The notes under the pieces were generated by a model. That model saw only the letters and a list, made by a program, of their open reading frames with translations. It was not told the origin of the DNA and did not search any database. A DNA stretch of 64,000 bases from Globodera rostochiensis (lineage: Eukaryota; Nematoda; Chromadorea; Rhabditida; Heteroderidae), in assembly GCA_018350325.1 (NCBI GenBank), contig JAEVLN010000022.1, positions 885,105-949,104 on the forward strand, written 5' to 3'. The translations under genes were made by a program, and so were the position numbers. Shown in pieces: positions 25,772 to 37,410 of this stretch. Positions within the stretch are counted from its first letter, which is position 1; each line of letters starts with the position of its first letter.

Positions 25772-26322
25772 TCTTAGTTATAATTGCCCTAAAAAGCATG
25801 CAAATGTAGTCTTTTGATTCATTAAAAAAGAACTGAACACGCATTGACGGGAAAATGTAAAATGAGAGATGGTAAGTATTCATTTTTTTCGAGAGAAACG
25901 CTATCAGCAGACTGATCTTTCACCGATGAGAAAATTATAAATGAAATCCCCCGTAATGTTATAAGATTTCTGGGGCAATTGCGGAACGAAAACAAAAAGA
26001 ATGAACGACGAATAATTGGAATTTTATGAAATTATATGTTGTTCTTGAAATTTTTGTTCATTTCATGTAACCAGAAGAGAAAATCTCCCTTCGAAATCGA
26101 TCCATGGGTCGTAGTATGAGAATTTATCAGTGGTATACAGTGAATGCACATTAACGATACGATACAATAGCTGACAATGAGACCGGACTGTTATCAGACA
26201 TGGTCACTTCACAAATACATACAATAGGTGATATTGACATGGGAATACATATATGGTTGGTTCTCTCTTCTGATTCCGTCGTATTGGGCGCCAACACTGC
26301 TGCTGTTCGTCATCGCTTCTCC
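25772..26322. other. CoA synthase 5' flank with copy B of BCD1 upstream duplication
   Basis: 25974-26217 is homologous to 22321-22520 (see that entry). The remainder is AT-rich with no coding exon. Confidence 0.75.
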
Positions 26323-26599
26323 TCACTCGTAGGTGCTATGGCCCGGCTCAGGAACGTTCTGAAATGGGAAATTGTTAATGTTTTGCTGACAAATGAGTCC
26401 GAACTCAACATACCGGGTCTTCGTATCCACCCCCAGGCGGTGCCATGTATGCACTTTGAGCGCCAGTCGGTTGAGCTGGCGCACGGGCGACAGTCGGTTG
26501 AGCTGCTGCTCCCGGCGATGCCATGTACGCACTTTGGGCGCCAGTCGGTTGAGCTGCTGCTGCTCCCGGCGACGACATGTAGGCGCTCATGTTACTCAT
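26323..26599 (-). CDS. Small Ala/Pro/Gln-repeat protein
   Basis: Two exons (26599-26414 and 26358-26323) joined at phase 0 by a 55-bp intron encode 73 residues. Exon 1 is three imperfect repeats of QPTGAQSAYM(A/S)xPGAAA, and exon 2 ends PEPGHSTYE. I do not recognise a family; there is no signal peptide or membrane segment, and the composition predicts disorder. The upstream frame could extend further, to an acceptor near 26702. The gene is divergently arranged with the PP1-like gene, whose ATG is 341 bp away, so the two may share regulation. Confidence 0.5.
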
Positions 26600-26778
26600 G
26601 TCGAGATGAATTGTTGCGACAGAAGGTGTTGACGAGTTTGGCGTTGTGCACTGAAGTCGCTGCTGTGTTGCTGTTGAATGTTGGGCAGTGGGGAGGAATG
26701 TCTAAATCATTGTCTTTTATACACATTTTACTGTCCAATTTTATCAAATATTGTTAGGTAAATAATGCTCGGCAAGGG

Positions 26779-26786
26779 TATATAAG
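26779..26786 (+). promoter_or_regulatory. TATA box of the PP1-like gene
   Basis: TATATAAG about 155 bp upstream of the PP1-like ATG. It is followed by a leader with (CAA)n at 26811-26840 and a CAT run. Confidence 0.6.
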
Positions 26787-26810
26787 ACCGACTTTCCAGT
26801 CAACGACCAC

Positions 26811-26857
26811 ACAACAACAACAACAACAACAACAACAACATCATCATCATCATCATC
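26811..26857 (+). repeat. (CAA)n then (CAT)n microsatellite in PP1-like leader
   Basis: About ten consecutive ACA/CAA triplets followed by about six CAT triplets lie between the TATA box and the start codon, so they are probably in the 5' untranslated region. Confidence 0.8.
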
Positions 26858-26939
26858 AACCGTCAAGCGATCTTCGTCAACCAGCCGGCAACGTTTATCT
26901 TCATTTCATTGAGCGGACGCACGACAACACTACACAATC

Positions 26940-28156
26940 ATGGTGGAGGAATTCTACTTTGGAGAGGAGACGCCACCGACTGAGCCAGTGCGCCGCGAGA
27001 CTCTGAGCAATGCCAGATTGGACATGATCATCGACAGAGTCCTTCGCACGACTTTTACGGAGTTCACGACGATTGTGAGTTTTGGTTGGGCTTCCTTTCC
27101 CAAAAACTTTTGGTCCGTCCCTTACAGATCAGTACAGACGACATTCGTCAGCTGTGCGAGACCACAACCAACGTTCTCAAGACGCAGTCTTCACTCGTCG
27201 AGATCCAACCGCCACTTGTCGTCTGCGGCGACATCCATGGACAGTTCTCGGATTTGAAGCGGATCTTCGCAGTGGAGGGCCTCCCATCGGACAAAAAATA
27301 CATGTTCCTCGGTGACATCGTCGACAGAGGCAGACAGAATCTGGAGACAGCAGTGCTTCTTCTAGCCTACAAGGTAAGAGAAGCATTCATTTTGGCAGTA
27401 CGTGGACTAATCCTCCCCAATTCAGGCCAGATACCCGGACAAGTTCATGCTGCTGCGCGGCAACCACGAGACCAGTAACATCAACAAAAAGTGAGGAATA
27501 AATTTTTGAGTCTTCTGCTGGACTAATTTTTTATATTTAGCTATGGCTTCTATGGTGAAATCGCCCGCCGTTATGGACCGCAGCATGCACAGCCCATCTG
27601 GACGATCTTCAACGACACCTTTGCTTGGCTCCCGTACCTCGGACTGATCGGAAAGAAATTTCTCTGTGAGTTTTCACTTGGGTGGGAAGGCAAAATCAGT
27701 TCAATTTCATTCAGGTATGCATGGTGGCATTGCTCTCGCTATGCAAAGTCTGCAGCAGCTGCGACAACTGCGACGCCCGTTGACCGAACCGCCTAATCCG
27801 TCTTTGGAGCTCGACATCCTCTGGGCCGATCCTCAACCGGGCCTTAGAGGCCAGCGTCCAAGCCCGCGCGGGGCAAGCCATCAGTTCGGAGAAGATGTTG
27901 TCGCCACCGTCTGCCAGCAGCTCGGAGTTGACATGATCATCCGTGCCCACCAGGTATGGTTGATTTTTTTTTTTGATCAGCAACAAAAGTAAATTGTTTC
28001 TTTTTTTAGTGCATCCCGAGCGGAACGGAGTACTTCGCAAGCAACCGACTCCTCACCATTTTCTCGGCTCCTGGCTATGTTGGTCGGAACTCGGGCGCCA
28101 CTATGAGAGTTGATGCGAACTTCGTCTGCTCGTTCAATTTCTTCCCGGCAGTCTGA
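26940..28156 (+). CDS. Divergent PP1-type Ser/Thr protein phosphatase
   Basis: Metal-dependent phosphoprotein phosphatase. Six exons; the ATG at 26940 follows a TATA-containing promoter. The PPP signature motifs are complete: GDIHGQF, GDIVDRG, RGNHE, the metal-binding CMHGG and RAHQ. The spacing and YGFYGE/FNDTFAWLPYLGLIGKKF segments place it in the PP1 family. It departs from canonical PP1 in places normally near-invariant: the loop after SAP reads GYVGRNSG instead of NYCGEFDN, and the SLETICLLLAYK equivalent is NLETAVLLLAYK preceded by GRQ. Such fast-evolving PP1 paralogues are common in nematodes, often germline-biased; that is background, not shown here. It stops at 28154-28156 with an almost absent C-terminal tail. 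Confidence 0.92.
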
Positions 28157-28939
28157 GGAGGCGTGCAGGAAGATGACTAACAATCGGACAACGGAGGGAT
28201 TGAGCTGGTGGGAGAGTTGTGATCACTTTATGTCGATTTGTCTATTCCCTCTGATATGTTGTATGCTCATCAAACCCATAATCCATAATATTGTCTTCAT
28301 GTCATTGTGACATCCTTTTATGTGGTCCGTCCGATACCGCCACTCATATTTGTTGACTGAACGTGTTCCCTCTTATGCATATGTATGTCAAATAACTTGC
28401 AATATCGTCATTGATTGTGGATCTCATTTTTATGCGACATAAATATAATCGAATGTGAAAACAGCCTTTATAGAATTTTTCGGGCGGCTTAGCGACGCCG
28501 ACGAGAAAACATTTGAGTTTTAATGAATTTTCAAAAACAAATTGCTAAATTCGTCGAATTGTAGTCCGTTTGCTAGTCCCTGGTTATTCTGTTTAGTCGA
28601 GTTAGGCGGGAATGGGATTCCCTCCCGTTAAATTTGAAATTCCCGGTGCGGTCGTTAAAGTTTGAAAAGCATAAAGATTTTTAGGCCCTAATTTGTGGGC
28701 TTTGTCCTCCACTCGCACACTTTTTTCCAAGCTTTTCAAAGTCAAATAAAGCAGTTTTAATATCATCGAAAGCTTACAATTAGTAGAGCTATCAATACAA
28801 CTTGCAGCATGTGTTATGCAATTTATTACGTGTAGAAATTTCAATTTTGTTCATTCAATTTGAAAGCAGTTCTTTGATAAAGACTGTTTAATTGACTTTT
28901 TCAACCTTTTTCCTTTGTTCATACAATTTTAGCAGTCAG
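28157..28939. other. Intergenic between PP1-like gene and mS31
   Basis: It holds the PP1-like 3' flank and, at about 28595-28660, a degraded copy of the dispersed CCCG-rich repeat (GGGATTCCCTCCCG...ATTCCCGG). No gene seen. Confidence 0.4.
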
Positions 28940-30239
28940 ATGACGAACCAGGCAGCGAAACGAATAGCGGAAAAGGCCGCAATTGTCGCCCGGGCGGAGC
29001 AGTTTTACCGGCTTATTCAGGTTGAATATCGGTGTGCTCTCAGTTGTGTCATGGGCGTTGTTTTGTTTTGTTTTTAGCAAGGAGTTAGCGCGGCGAAGGC
29101 AAACAAACAAACACAGGGCGAATTCAAGGAAATGCTGGACCGTTATACTCAATTGGCGTCCGAACAGGCCAAAATGCGTGCTCAACCGACGCATCCTGGG
29201 GAATCCAAGGAGCAGTGGCAGAAACATTTGGACGAGCTGACCGAGCAGTGCAAAATGTCCATCATGATGGCAATAAAGTTAGCCGTTCATTTATTGGCAA
29301 ACATTTTATGATTCAATAAAGTAGAAAGGATTTTGCGGACAATTTTGTCACTGATGAGGAGCAGCTCCAACGGGACTACATCGAGAAAAGAGAGCGACAA
29401 GTCTTGGAACTCAAAATGAAAGGCGCTGACTCCACGTACAGGAAGATGTTCTCGGGCCGCTTTCCTGATGAGTTTAAGCCGTTGTTTGTTGGCGATCTCG
29501 AGGAACGGCCGTTGAAATTTTGGAGAGAATGGGACGAACGGAGGACTCAAATTGTGGGCCAAGGATTGGGCCCGAGGAATTTGTTTGAGGAACAAATGCA
29601 ATGGACGAAGAGGGGAATGATGTGGCCATATCCCATCGACAACGACTTCATGGCAGGCGAGGAAGAAAATGTGAGCAAAAATGTAACACAACAAACATCG
29701 GGTTTTTATTTGCGTTTAGATTTTGTAGGTATAAACCCCCAAAAAGGACAACAAAATTTTTTGTAACGGTACCAATACGCAATCGCTTCCGACTTTGGGT
29801 TTTGATGGCATTGTAATTCTTTGAACACGAGATCGACACGGCAACGAGTCCCGGTCCCATTCCTGCGCTTTTTACTGGGGGGGGGGGGGGAACGCCGGAT
29901 TCTCGCCCCGTTATTGAAGTTCCCGTTTTCCGCAATTTTTATTTTAACGGAGACTAATTTGATTGAATCTTTAGGTGAGTTTCGCTGACCATGTGTTTTT
30001 GGAGTCGGAAATGGCCAAATACAAATTGCCTCGCACGGGCCCAATTGCTCAGTTCATGGAATTGGTGTTGAACGGTTTGTCAAGGAATCCGTTCATGTCT
30101 GTTACGGTATAACACACTGATGTTTGGTCTCCCCCAATTTAAAATGCTGAACATTCAGAAAAAGCGAGAGCACATCAAGTGGTACGCCGAATATTTCACT
30201 GATGCGCTCAAGGGGAAATACAAAGAATTGTTTGTCTGA
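28940..30239 (+). CDS. MRPS31: Mitochondrial ribosomal protein mS31
   Basis: Small-subunit mitoribosomal protein. About six exons. The ATG at 28940 follows TTTTAG (probable trans-splice or splice acceptor); the N-terminus is basic and amphipathic (AAKRIAEKAAIVARAEQFYR), suitable for import. The C-terminal third matches mS31: WPYPIDNDF, VSFADHVFLE, LPRTGPIAQFMELVLNGLSR, NPFMSV, KKREHIKWYAEYF, and stops at 30237-30239. The intron at about 29675-29974 carries a poly(G) run and a copy of the dispersed CCCG-rich repeat. It is shorter than the human protein because the long, poorly conserved N-terminal half is reduced. Confidence 0.88.
29860..29960. repeat. Dispersed CCCGG-rich element in mS31 intron
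   Basis: It contains a G run at 29878-29890 and then AACGCCGGATTCTCGCC...AAGTTCCCG...CAATTTTTATTTTAACGG. The same order of words recurs at 63210-63275 (AACGCCGGGAATCCCG...AAACTCCCG...CAATTTTTATTTTACCGG). Confidence 0.7.
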
Positions 30240-31147
30240 TTTTGTTTCAATTTTTCATTTAAAATTATTTCGATGGATAAAACAAAGCATGTGATTTATT
30301 TTACTTGACTTTTTTACGACATTTTTGTTGGAGAAAAATGTGTAAGAATTTAACGTTGCAAAATGCTGCGTTGATGGAAACAGGAGCCCTGCTACCATTT
30401 CGCATTCAAGTTCAGCAGGTGGTTTTGTCCACCAATTGCTGCTTGACAAACCGTTTGTCCGTCGGACGTTTTGTCGATTTCCTCGCCACTGGACCTTTTG
30501 TCCACTACGTTTTGTGTGTTGCAGGCGCAATTTAAGAAAATGATCCAGAATTGGATTTATTTTTATCATAAAAAAATTATTGAGTCTGATTGTGAGTGAA
30601 TAAATGTTTTTTATGCAAAAATGGTTAATAAACAGCTACATACAACTATTTAATTAGGGCAGAAGGAATTCAGGTAGTGTATGAAAATGAAAGAATAAAA
30701 AAAAATTTAAGCGTAAGGCAATTCTGGGATTGGTGTGTGTTTTAAGTAGTGGAAGTAGGCAAAATGTTTTGTTTTCATTAAAAGTAACACATTTTGTTGA
30801 ATAATTGTTTAGATGCCCGCCCGTATCTGTGTTTAGCCCTGTCCGACCTAATCATATTCTTTAGAATGAGCAGAAACTCATCTAAACAATTACACACAAA
30901 CATAAATGACAAGAGCGTAAAGAGGGGCTTCTAAGTGAGCTAACCCTGCAACCTTTTTGACTCAATGCATGAAGGTGTCTCAGTAAAATGACCCCAAACA
31001 CCCCGTTTTTAAATGGAAAATCTCGGAGGCTTAAAATGCAAATAAAATAATCTCGGGGGTACGCCCTTGCCTTTGCTAATGTAAATGTTATAATTGTTGA
31101 CGATGCGATAATAAAAACAACGGTAAAGCTGCTGCTTATGGGGCCAA
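30240..31147. other. Convergent intergenic, mS31 / ILK
   Basis: 3' flanks of two convergent genes. At 30415-30515 there is a run of GGACNTTTTGTCC-like words (TTTGTCCGTCGGACGTTTTGTC, shown in part) similar in style to the tandem repeat at 42670. No gene is supported. Confidence 0.4.
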
Positions 31148-33496
31148 TCAATGTCCCATTTTTTCAAGTATCGGTATGACTTGGTCAAAGTTCGGTCGCC
31201 TCCCGGGGTCTTCATTTAGACAAATGTTGATCAGACGGAACATATTCCGCGATATGCCCGGCGGAATTGTTACACGCAGTCCCTCCAGCGCAATTTTCAT
31301 CCCAATTTCCATGGGCGAAAGGTCCGAGAAGGGCACCTAAACATATTGTCTTGACCGATACAATAATTACACATTCAATAGCAGGCAACAACAAAAGTCC
31401 CAACCCCAACATTAAATGACCAAAAACCCCCCAAAAAAAAAATTGGAGTTGAGAAGAAAGTGAACATTTAGGTAATTTGTAAGGCTAATTAGTAAAATCA
31501 AAAAGATTAAAAAGAAAGCACTTCGCGTGTGTTCAGCTCCCAGAGCAGAATGCCAAAACTCCACATGTCCGCTGCACGAGTGTTCAGTGTTTCGGGCGAC
31601 CGTTGCAATGCTTAAAATAAAATCAGCATTAAAATTAATCACAATTTAAGGAATCATCGGAAACAAAACAAAAAAGGAAAAAAAGGACTTTTGTCCACCA
31701 TTTTTAATCTAAAAATTGTTTTTGTATACCTTCCGGTGCTAACCAAGCGGGCGAATAGAGTCTTCCGACCTCTTGGAACGAAAATTTTGTGTCGGCCATG
31801 GACATTTTGGCCGAGAGGTCCTCATCAATGACGACATGCTTTGAGCTCAAATAATACCGAAGCACCGGCTGGTCCAACGAGTGCAAGAAGGACATCCCAC
31901 GGGCAATGTCGAGGGCAAAACGAATTGCCTGGTTGTGGTCAATTACGACCGCTGAAGCAGTTCAGTTTGGTCTCTGTCTCTCTCTCTCTCTGTTTGGAAC
32001 TCACAGGACTGCTCATGCAACACATTGTAGAGGGAACCGAACGGCATGAACTGGCTGATCACGATCAATTGCGGCGGTTGGTTGACCACGGCGAGCACGG
32101 GGTTCACAAAGGCACTCGCAAATATTCTAAAATTTGCAGGGACAACAATTTGTTTGTTGGCCATAAATCATTCAATCAACACCTCAACTGGAGAAATTCG
32201 GTTGCAAAATCGCGCGATATTCGCGACGTCACGTTCGGCACATTGAGCACGCGCGCGACAATGTCATTGCTTTGCCATTTGCCGCGGTACAAAGTGCCCG
32301 AATGGGACTGCGCAATCGATTTGGTCAGAGCCAACGATTGGAGATCAACACCGGTGTAACTGGAGGGGACGGGGTTGATGATCAATTTTGTACATTTTCT
32401 CAAAGACAGCAAAAAGAAAGTACTGCCCGAAAAAACAAGGGGTAAAAGGTAACAGATACCGTGACCATGTTGCATCTCTTGAGCGGAAGGTTTTCGAATT
32501 TTGCCATGTTTCACCGCTGTATTGGATCTTTTGCTGTGGATTTTGTCCGTTACTCAAAGCGATCTCTGAAAAGTTGTTCATTTTTGTTATTTGTTTCATA
32601 AAAAAAGCTCAAAACGTGCCATAGACGGACTGTCGGACTTGGGGTTGGCACACATCCAACGGAGTTAGTCCGCGTTTGTTGCAAATTGTTGTCAGTGCGC
32701 CGGAACGGATCAAATCCTTTAAAGTAAAATCAAACGCTTTTGTTTTTTATAATATTTATTTGAAAACAAATAAAAAAGATAATTAACATTATAATTTGGA
32801 TAGCAACGCTTTTGCTAGTTGAAAAAGAAAATAATTTTTAATTGCTCATTTTTTTACCTCACAAATTTGTTCGTATCCCCAAAAGCAAGCGTAATGTAAC
32901 GGCGTCATTCCGTGCTCATTTTGAATGTTCACCTCCGCTTTTCTCAACAACAATTTCTGCAACAGGTTAAATTAAAATTTGGGGCCCTAAAACATTTGAT
33001 TAAGGCTCTAGCAACGCAATTTTAGCTATGCTTTAACAAAATTGTAAAAACACACCACGACAATTTGGCGATGTCCATGCGCAGCCGCCAGATGAAGTGC
33101 GGTGTCGTCGCCCATGTTGGTGGCGTTCACCCGTGCCCCCCGGGACAGAAGCATCTCCACAATGGACACATGGCCCTCCTTGGAGGCCCAATGGAGCAGT
33201 GAGAAGGCGTGATCATCCCTCAAAAGAAAGCAAAATCATCAACTAGTACAAGCAGACAAAGACGGACAACAACAACAACATCAAATTTAGTGGTCGAATT
33301 ACCCAACGTTCAGGTCGTGCTCCGAGTCGTCCAACCAGACGCGGACTTGGAACGCGTTGCCCTCGCGAACCCAACCAAAAATGTCCTGAAAAATAAATTA
33401 GCCACGCGCCCACATTTTTGTTGTGCCCTCCTCTCCTACCTCCATAATAATGGGCACATTGGGCTTGTGCACTTTGTATGTTGGCGCTATTGACAT
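31148..33496 (-). CDS. ILK: Integrin-linked (pseudo)kinase
   Basis: Scaffold of the ILK-PINCH-parvin complex at integrin adhesions; in nematodes it anchors body-wall muscle. The ATG at 33494-33496 gives a short leader ([10 protein letters not shown]), then [20 protein letters not shown] and four ankyrin repeats ([67 protein letters not shown]). The pseudokinase domain follows: [52 protein letters not shown] in place of [20 protein letters not shown], and a highly conserved end [20 protein letters not shown]...PILEKM. There is no catalytic HRD, as in all ILKs. The Lys of the family's VVKVL is Arg here. It stops at 31148. Confidence 0.95.
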
Positions 33497-34182
33497 GCCG
33501 CAATAATTGTTGTTATTTTATTGAACACCTTTTATTTAAAAATTGAACACCAAATTGCTCCCGACTTAGGCTCTAAACAACGAGAAAGAGAATGGACACT
33601 TAATGAATTTGCGGGTTTATTGGGTAATTTAAACACGCACACATCAATGACAACATCCATTTGCACTTGTGGGACAGTAAATACCCATTTGAAGGGGAAG
33701 TAAAAGGTTTGTAGAGAAAGAGCCGAGTCCGATCGATCAATTGCTTATTACAGCTTATTGGCTTCCTCCCCCCCCCCCCCCGCCCGCATAGCATTTCTGC
33801 CAACAAATTTAGCCCTAAAGAAAAATGTCCAACGCTGTGTTGATCAGAGTCGATTGGATTGGATTCGATTCATTCTTTTTATCTGATCCCGCCCACCCTA
33901 ACAACTGTTTTGGCCCCGAATACCTCCCGCCCCTCCACATTCAACAACTTCAACCCCACGAGATTGTCGCCAAAACACCCCCCCCCCCACAACAATATAA
34001 ACATTCTGCTGCTGCGTAAAATTTGATTTTCTTATAAAAATAGAGGGAAAAGATTAAATCCATCGGACACTGAGAACAGACAAATAACTTTTAGCTAGCA
34101 ATATAAAGCAAAAATATATGAAACAAAGCCAATGCAACCGATATATAGTATGTATAGTGTACAATATATACAAGCATCAAAT
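33497..34182. other. Intergenic between ANKMY2 and ILK
   Basis: No gene seen. C runs lie at 33769-33782 and 33978-33988. The gap holds the ILK promoter and the ANKMY2 3' flank. Confidence 0.4.
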
Positions 34183-36134
34183 TTATGAAATTTTTAATTC
34201 TTCAAAATCTGTACAATTTTGGTCCATCAAATTACGCTTTTTTATTGCCTCACAACATTGTTTATGCACTGTCCAATCAAATCGCTGACACATGGCGGAG
34301 CAGTACAGTGTCTGCAAAAATAAATATACTTTTGAAAAAAAACTAAACAATTCTTGAAGTTGCGTTGCAAATGTTTTTTACCTTACAATTTTTACACCGT
34401 TTTTTGGCAGACGGAATTGAACAAGTTCTACAGAAATGTGCGGTTTGAACAAAACGAGAGCCAAGCAATGTTTGACAGAGCAGCACAAAGGCAGGCGGAG
34501 GTTCTCCAAATGGGACGTTGGAAAGATGAAGACTCAGTGTTTGCCAAAGTGTCTGAAAACAATTATAATTTGCATTAATCAATCAAATCATCACTAAATG
34601 TTGTGAAAGAATGGTAGTTTTGTTTTTATTTTACCTTTAAAATTTCGAAAGGATGAGCCCTTTTTTCTCAAAAAAAAAAAGTTTTAAATAAAAAAACGCT
34701 CAATTTTCGTGCCTGAATCATAACTTTTTATGTTTGGACCGGTAGCCCTACAGACATAGTGCTTTTGAATAATACCCAAGATTTTTTGGGTTGGTCAAAT
34801 AACCAATAAGTTATGACGTTTCAATCTTGTACAAACTGACATTGATCGATCAATTCCCCCCATAGCAAAGTATACAAATGATTGTCAAAAAACAAAACAA
34901 AAAAAATGGGGGGGGGGCATGAATGAGTAGCGGGCCGAAATTAAATATTATAAAAACGTAGTCCCCCCCCCCCCCCTCCAATTCCAACCCACCGACTGTT
35001 TGTATGGAAAGGACGCAATTGCTTGCCGAACAAAGCGTTCTTCGTTGTTTCGAACTCGATCATTGGGCTCATCTTGGAGAAGAGCTCGTCCAAATTGGAG
35101 CGCGAATTTCTGTTCATTGTTGTCCCCCGCCGCCTTTTTAAGACGTTCATCAACAAATTTGGTCAATTCACGAAAGGTGTACAGAACAATCCACAGTTTA
35201 AGTGACAGTACCTAAATTTTGGTATAATTTCTGCATTCGGTTCCTATTCCATTCCCAACAACAACAACAACAATCACCTCATTCGGTTGCTTACTCCGAA
35301 GTTGCTTCTCAAAAAGTGTGTCCAGAGTGAACACTGTCTTCTTCACGTGTTGCCATACCAGTCCATTTTCGGACACGTCAAATGTCAATTTGACGGGATG
35401 AAATGCGTGTGTTCGTGTCAAGAGTTGGATGAATTGGACGAGTTCCGGCGGGTAAATGACATCACTTTCGGCACCCTTTGGATGGAGTATCAAATCGACA
35501 TCACGAAAACTGATGTAATTGGTAATAATGCCGACACATTCGTGCTGACCTAAAAATTTGTACTTTTTCAAAAACCATCAAATTTTTGATTTCCACACCC
35601 ACAAATGCGGCGAGTTCAGCCGCTGTTTTACCAATCGTGTTTTGAGCAAGTGAATTTGCTCCAGCATCCAACAACAACTGACAGAGTCGTCCATTGCCTT
35701 AAACAGACCACAACATTCAATTTTTGAGACAAATTCCTTAAAAATCACAGAAATCCGTCCATTTTTTAATAATAAAACGACCTGAAAGGGCAGCAAACAT
35801 CAACGCCGTGTAACCGTCCTGATGTGCCCTATTGTCCGGACTTGCGCCATGTTCAATTAGAAATTCGACGAACGCTTCGTTGCCCTTGAAACAGGCGAGG
35901 TCCAAAACGCTCATCCCATTTTTGTCCAGTGAATTTACTCGGACTTTGCCATCCCGAACAATCGTTTTGGCCTCCTCAATTTTGTCTGCACCGGAGAAAA
36001 GCCATTTTTGCAACGAGCAAAAAACGGATATATCGAAAAAAGAGACCTTCTTGGATGAGTTGAAAAAGCTCTCTTTCTTCATCCGTCAAAATTTTAAGTT
36101 CTTTTGATGTGAAATTGTCTTTTTGGTTTAGCAT
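34183..36134 (-). CDS. ANKMY2: Ankyrin repeat and MYND domain protein 2
   Basis: The ATG at 36132-36134 follows TTGTTACAG. Leader LTDEERELFQLIQE, then three ankyrin repeats: VNSLDKNGMSVLDLACFKGN, DGYTALMFAALSG, GKTAAELAAFVG (continuing GQHECVGIITNYI). A family-specific middle (HAFHPVKLTFDVSENGLVW) and FVRQAIASFPY follow. The end is a MYND zinc finger: CRTC...KKRCKNCKTLYCSAMCQRFDW (read across an intron at about 34380-34320) and HKQCC. In vertebrates ANKMY2 works with FKBP38 in ciliary/Hedgehog signalling. Order and spacing match the full vertebrate protein up to the MYND; the acidic C-terminal tail of the human protein is missing. The intron at about 34560-34985 has poly(G) and poly(C) runs. 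Confidence 0.92.
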
Positions 36135-36688
36135 CGGATCTTCAAATATCTGTAACAATTATGCAAAGAGCTCTGTAATGTTTTCATTAATTTAGCTTCT
36201 CATTAAAAAATGTAAAGCCCTTTCAAAATGTACTTTTTATAAAGAATGTCCTTGAAAATGAGAATTTAGCGTTTGTTCAAATTTTTGGGTTTTAACTAAG
36301 GAACTCACAATTGGCGTTGTGTATATAAAATTTTCACTAGAAAAAAAATTATTAAATTTTTGACTCGAATTTCTTAAAATTTCGCAGAGTTATGTTCGTA
36401 GCTTTTATAAGATTACAAATTTTAACAGATCCAAGTCGATGAATTTGTCGGGTATGAAAAGTTAGACGGCGACACTTTTGGGGCTTTGAAAGTGCGCAAA
36501 TATATTTTTGTGCCGATCGCAGGCAACTCCAGCCGCCACTCTTTTAGGCATTACACGCACTTCCATTTGTTGCCATAGAAACGAAATGATTTTTATGTCT
36601 GAAGAAATCGTGCAAACCGGGGTGAAAAATCCCCGTCAACAACAATTAAAAATGTAAATCACAAAGAGCACATTTCGAAATAGTAAAT
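36135..36688. other. Intergenic downstream of small acidic gene
   Basis: AT-rich. CCGGGGTGAAAAATCCCCG at about 36618-36636 is a small inverted repeat. No gene seen. Confidence 0.4.
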
Positions 36689-37057
36689 TCACGCAAAAAC
36701 ATTATCATCATCCAGGCTACGAAAATGACTAAATCGTTGGTGTTCAAATGGTACAAAATATGGCGTCTCCGTCCCCGGATGGTCAGCCATTTTGAAGTGG
36801 AAACGAGCCATCTTCTCCAAAACGGAGGCCGAGGCGTGCGGAATGGCCTGAAGTTGCAATTTTTCATGTTTATTACTACGGACGATGAACGTGCTCAACA
36901 CACCCACCTCCATTTCGTCAGAAATTTGCTGAATGATTGCGGCGGTGTTTTGCTCCTCCTTCAGACTTCCCATCGAGCAGTTGTCGCCTTTGACCGTGTC
37001 GGGCCCTATGATTTGCTTCACAAGTTGCTCGTTGCTGTCTTCAACAGATGCCATCAT
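36689..37057 (-). CDS. Small acidic protein, short member of a local family
   Basis: Two exons (37057-36908 and 36847-36689) with a 60-bp intron, phase 0, give 122 codons at most and about 102 residues from the double ATG at 37052-37057. Exon 1 (EDSNEQLVKQIIG, DTVKG, NCSMGSLKEEQNTAAIIQQI) is clearly homologous to the plus-strand gene at 44483; homology continues upstream into noncoding sequence to about 37290, including the TTTTCAG before the leader. Exon 2 (ASASVLEKMARFHFKMADHP, then PYFVPFEHQRFSHFRSLDDD) has no counterpart in the other copy. No known domain, signal peptide or membrane span. A start at an in-frame alternative codon upstream is possible but lies next to an acceptor-like site. 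Confidence 0.55.
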   Translation of the reverse strand: MMASVEDSNEQLVKQIIGPDTVKGDNCSMGSLKEEQNTAAIIQQISDEMEVGVLSTFIVRSNKHEKLQLQAIPHASASVLEKMARFHFKMADHPGTETPYFVPFEHQRFSHFRSLDDDNVFA

Positions 37058-37410
37058 CGTGTTGTCGTTCGTTACAAATGTGCTGTTAGGTTTATTTGTG
37101 TTATGAGTCAACGAATTATTTTCTGAAAACAGCAAAAAGTGAGAGTAAACTTAAACAAAAAAAGGGGGGACTCAAAAGGGAATTAATTATAAAAAAATGT
37201 GCTTAAGAATCTGGGACAAGGATGAGAAAAATGCAATCTGAACTCCTTGAAAAATAGGGAAAATGTCGAAGCGCATAAAGAAATACCAGAACCTACCGTG
37301 TTTAGTGTAATTTAAACTTCGCAATTCTGGATTGAGATTTTCAAAGTCTCATCAACTTTTATTCTTGAAGTACGTATGCTTTCAAAAAAAATCAACAACT
37401 TTTACACAAT

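Noticed and set aside
37058..37135. Longer N-terminus for the small acidic gene
   Set aside because: The extension crosses a TTTTCAG acceptor that is conserved as noncoding sequence in the 44.4-kb copy, so the start near 37057 is preferred.
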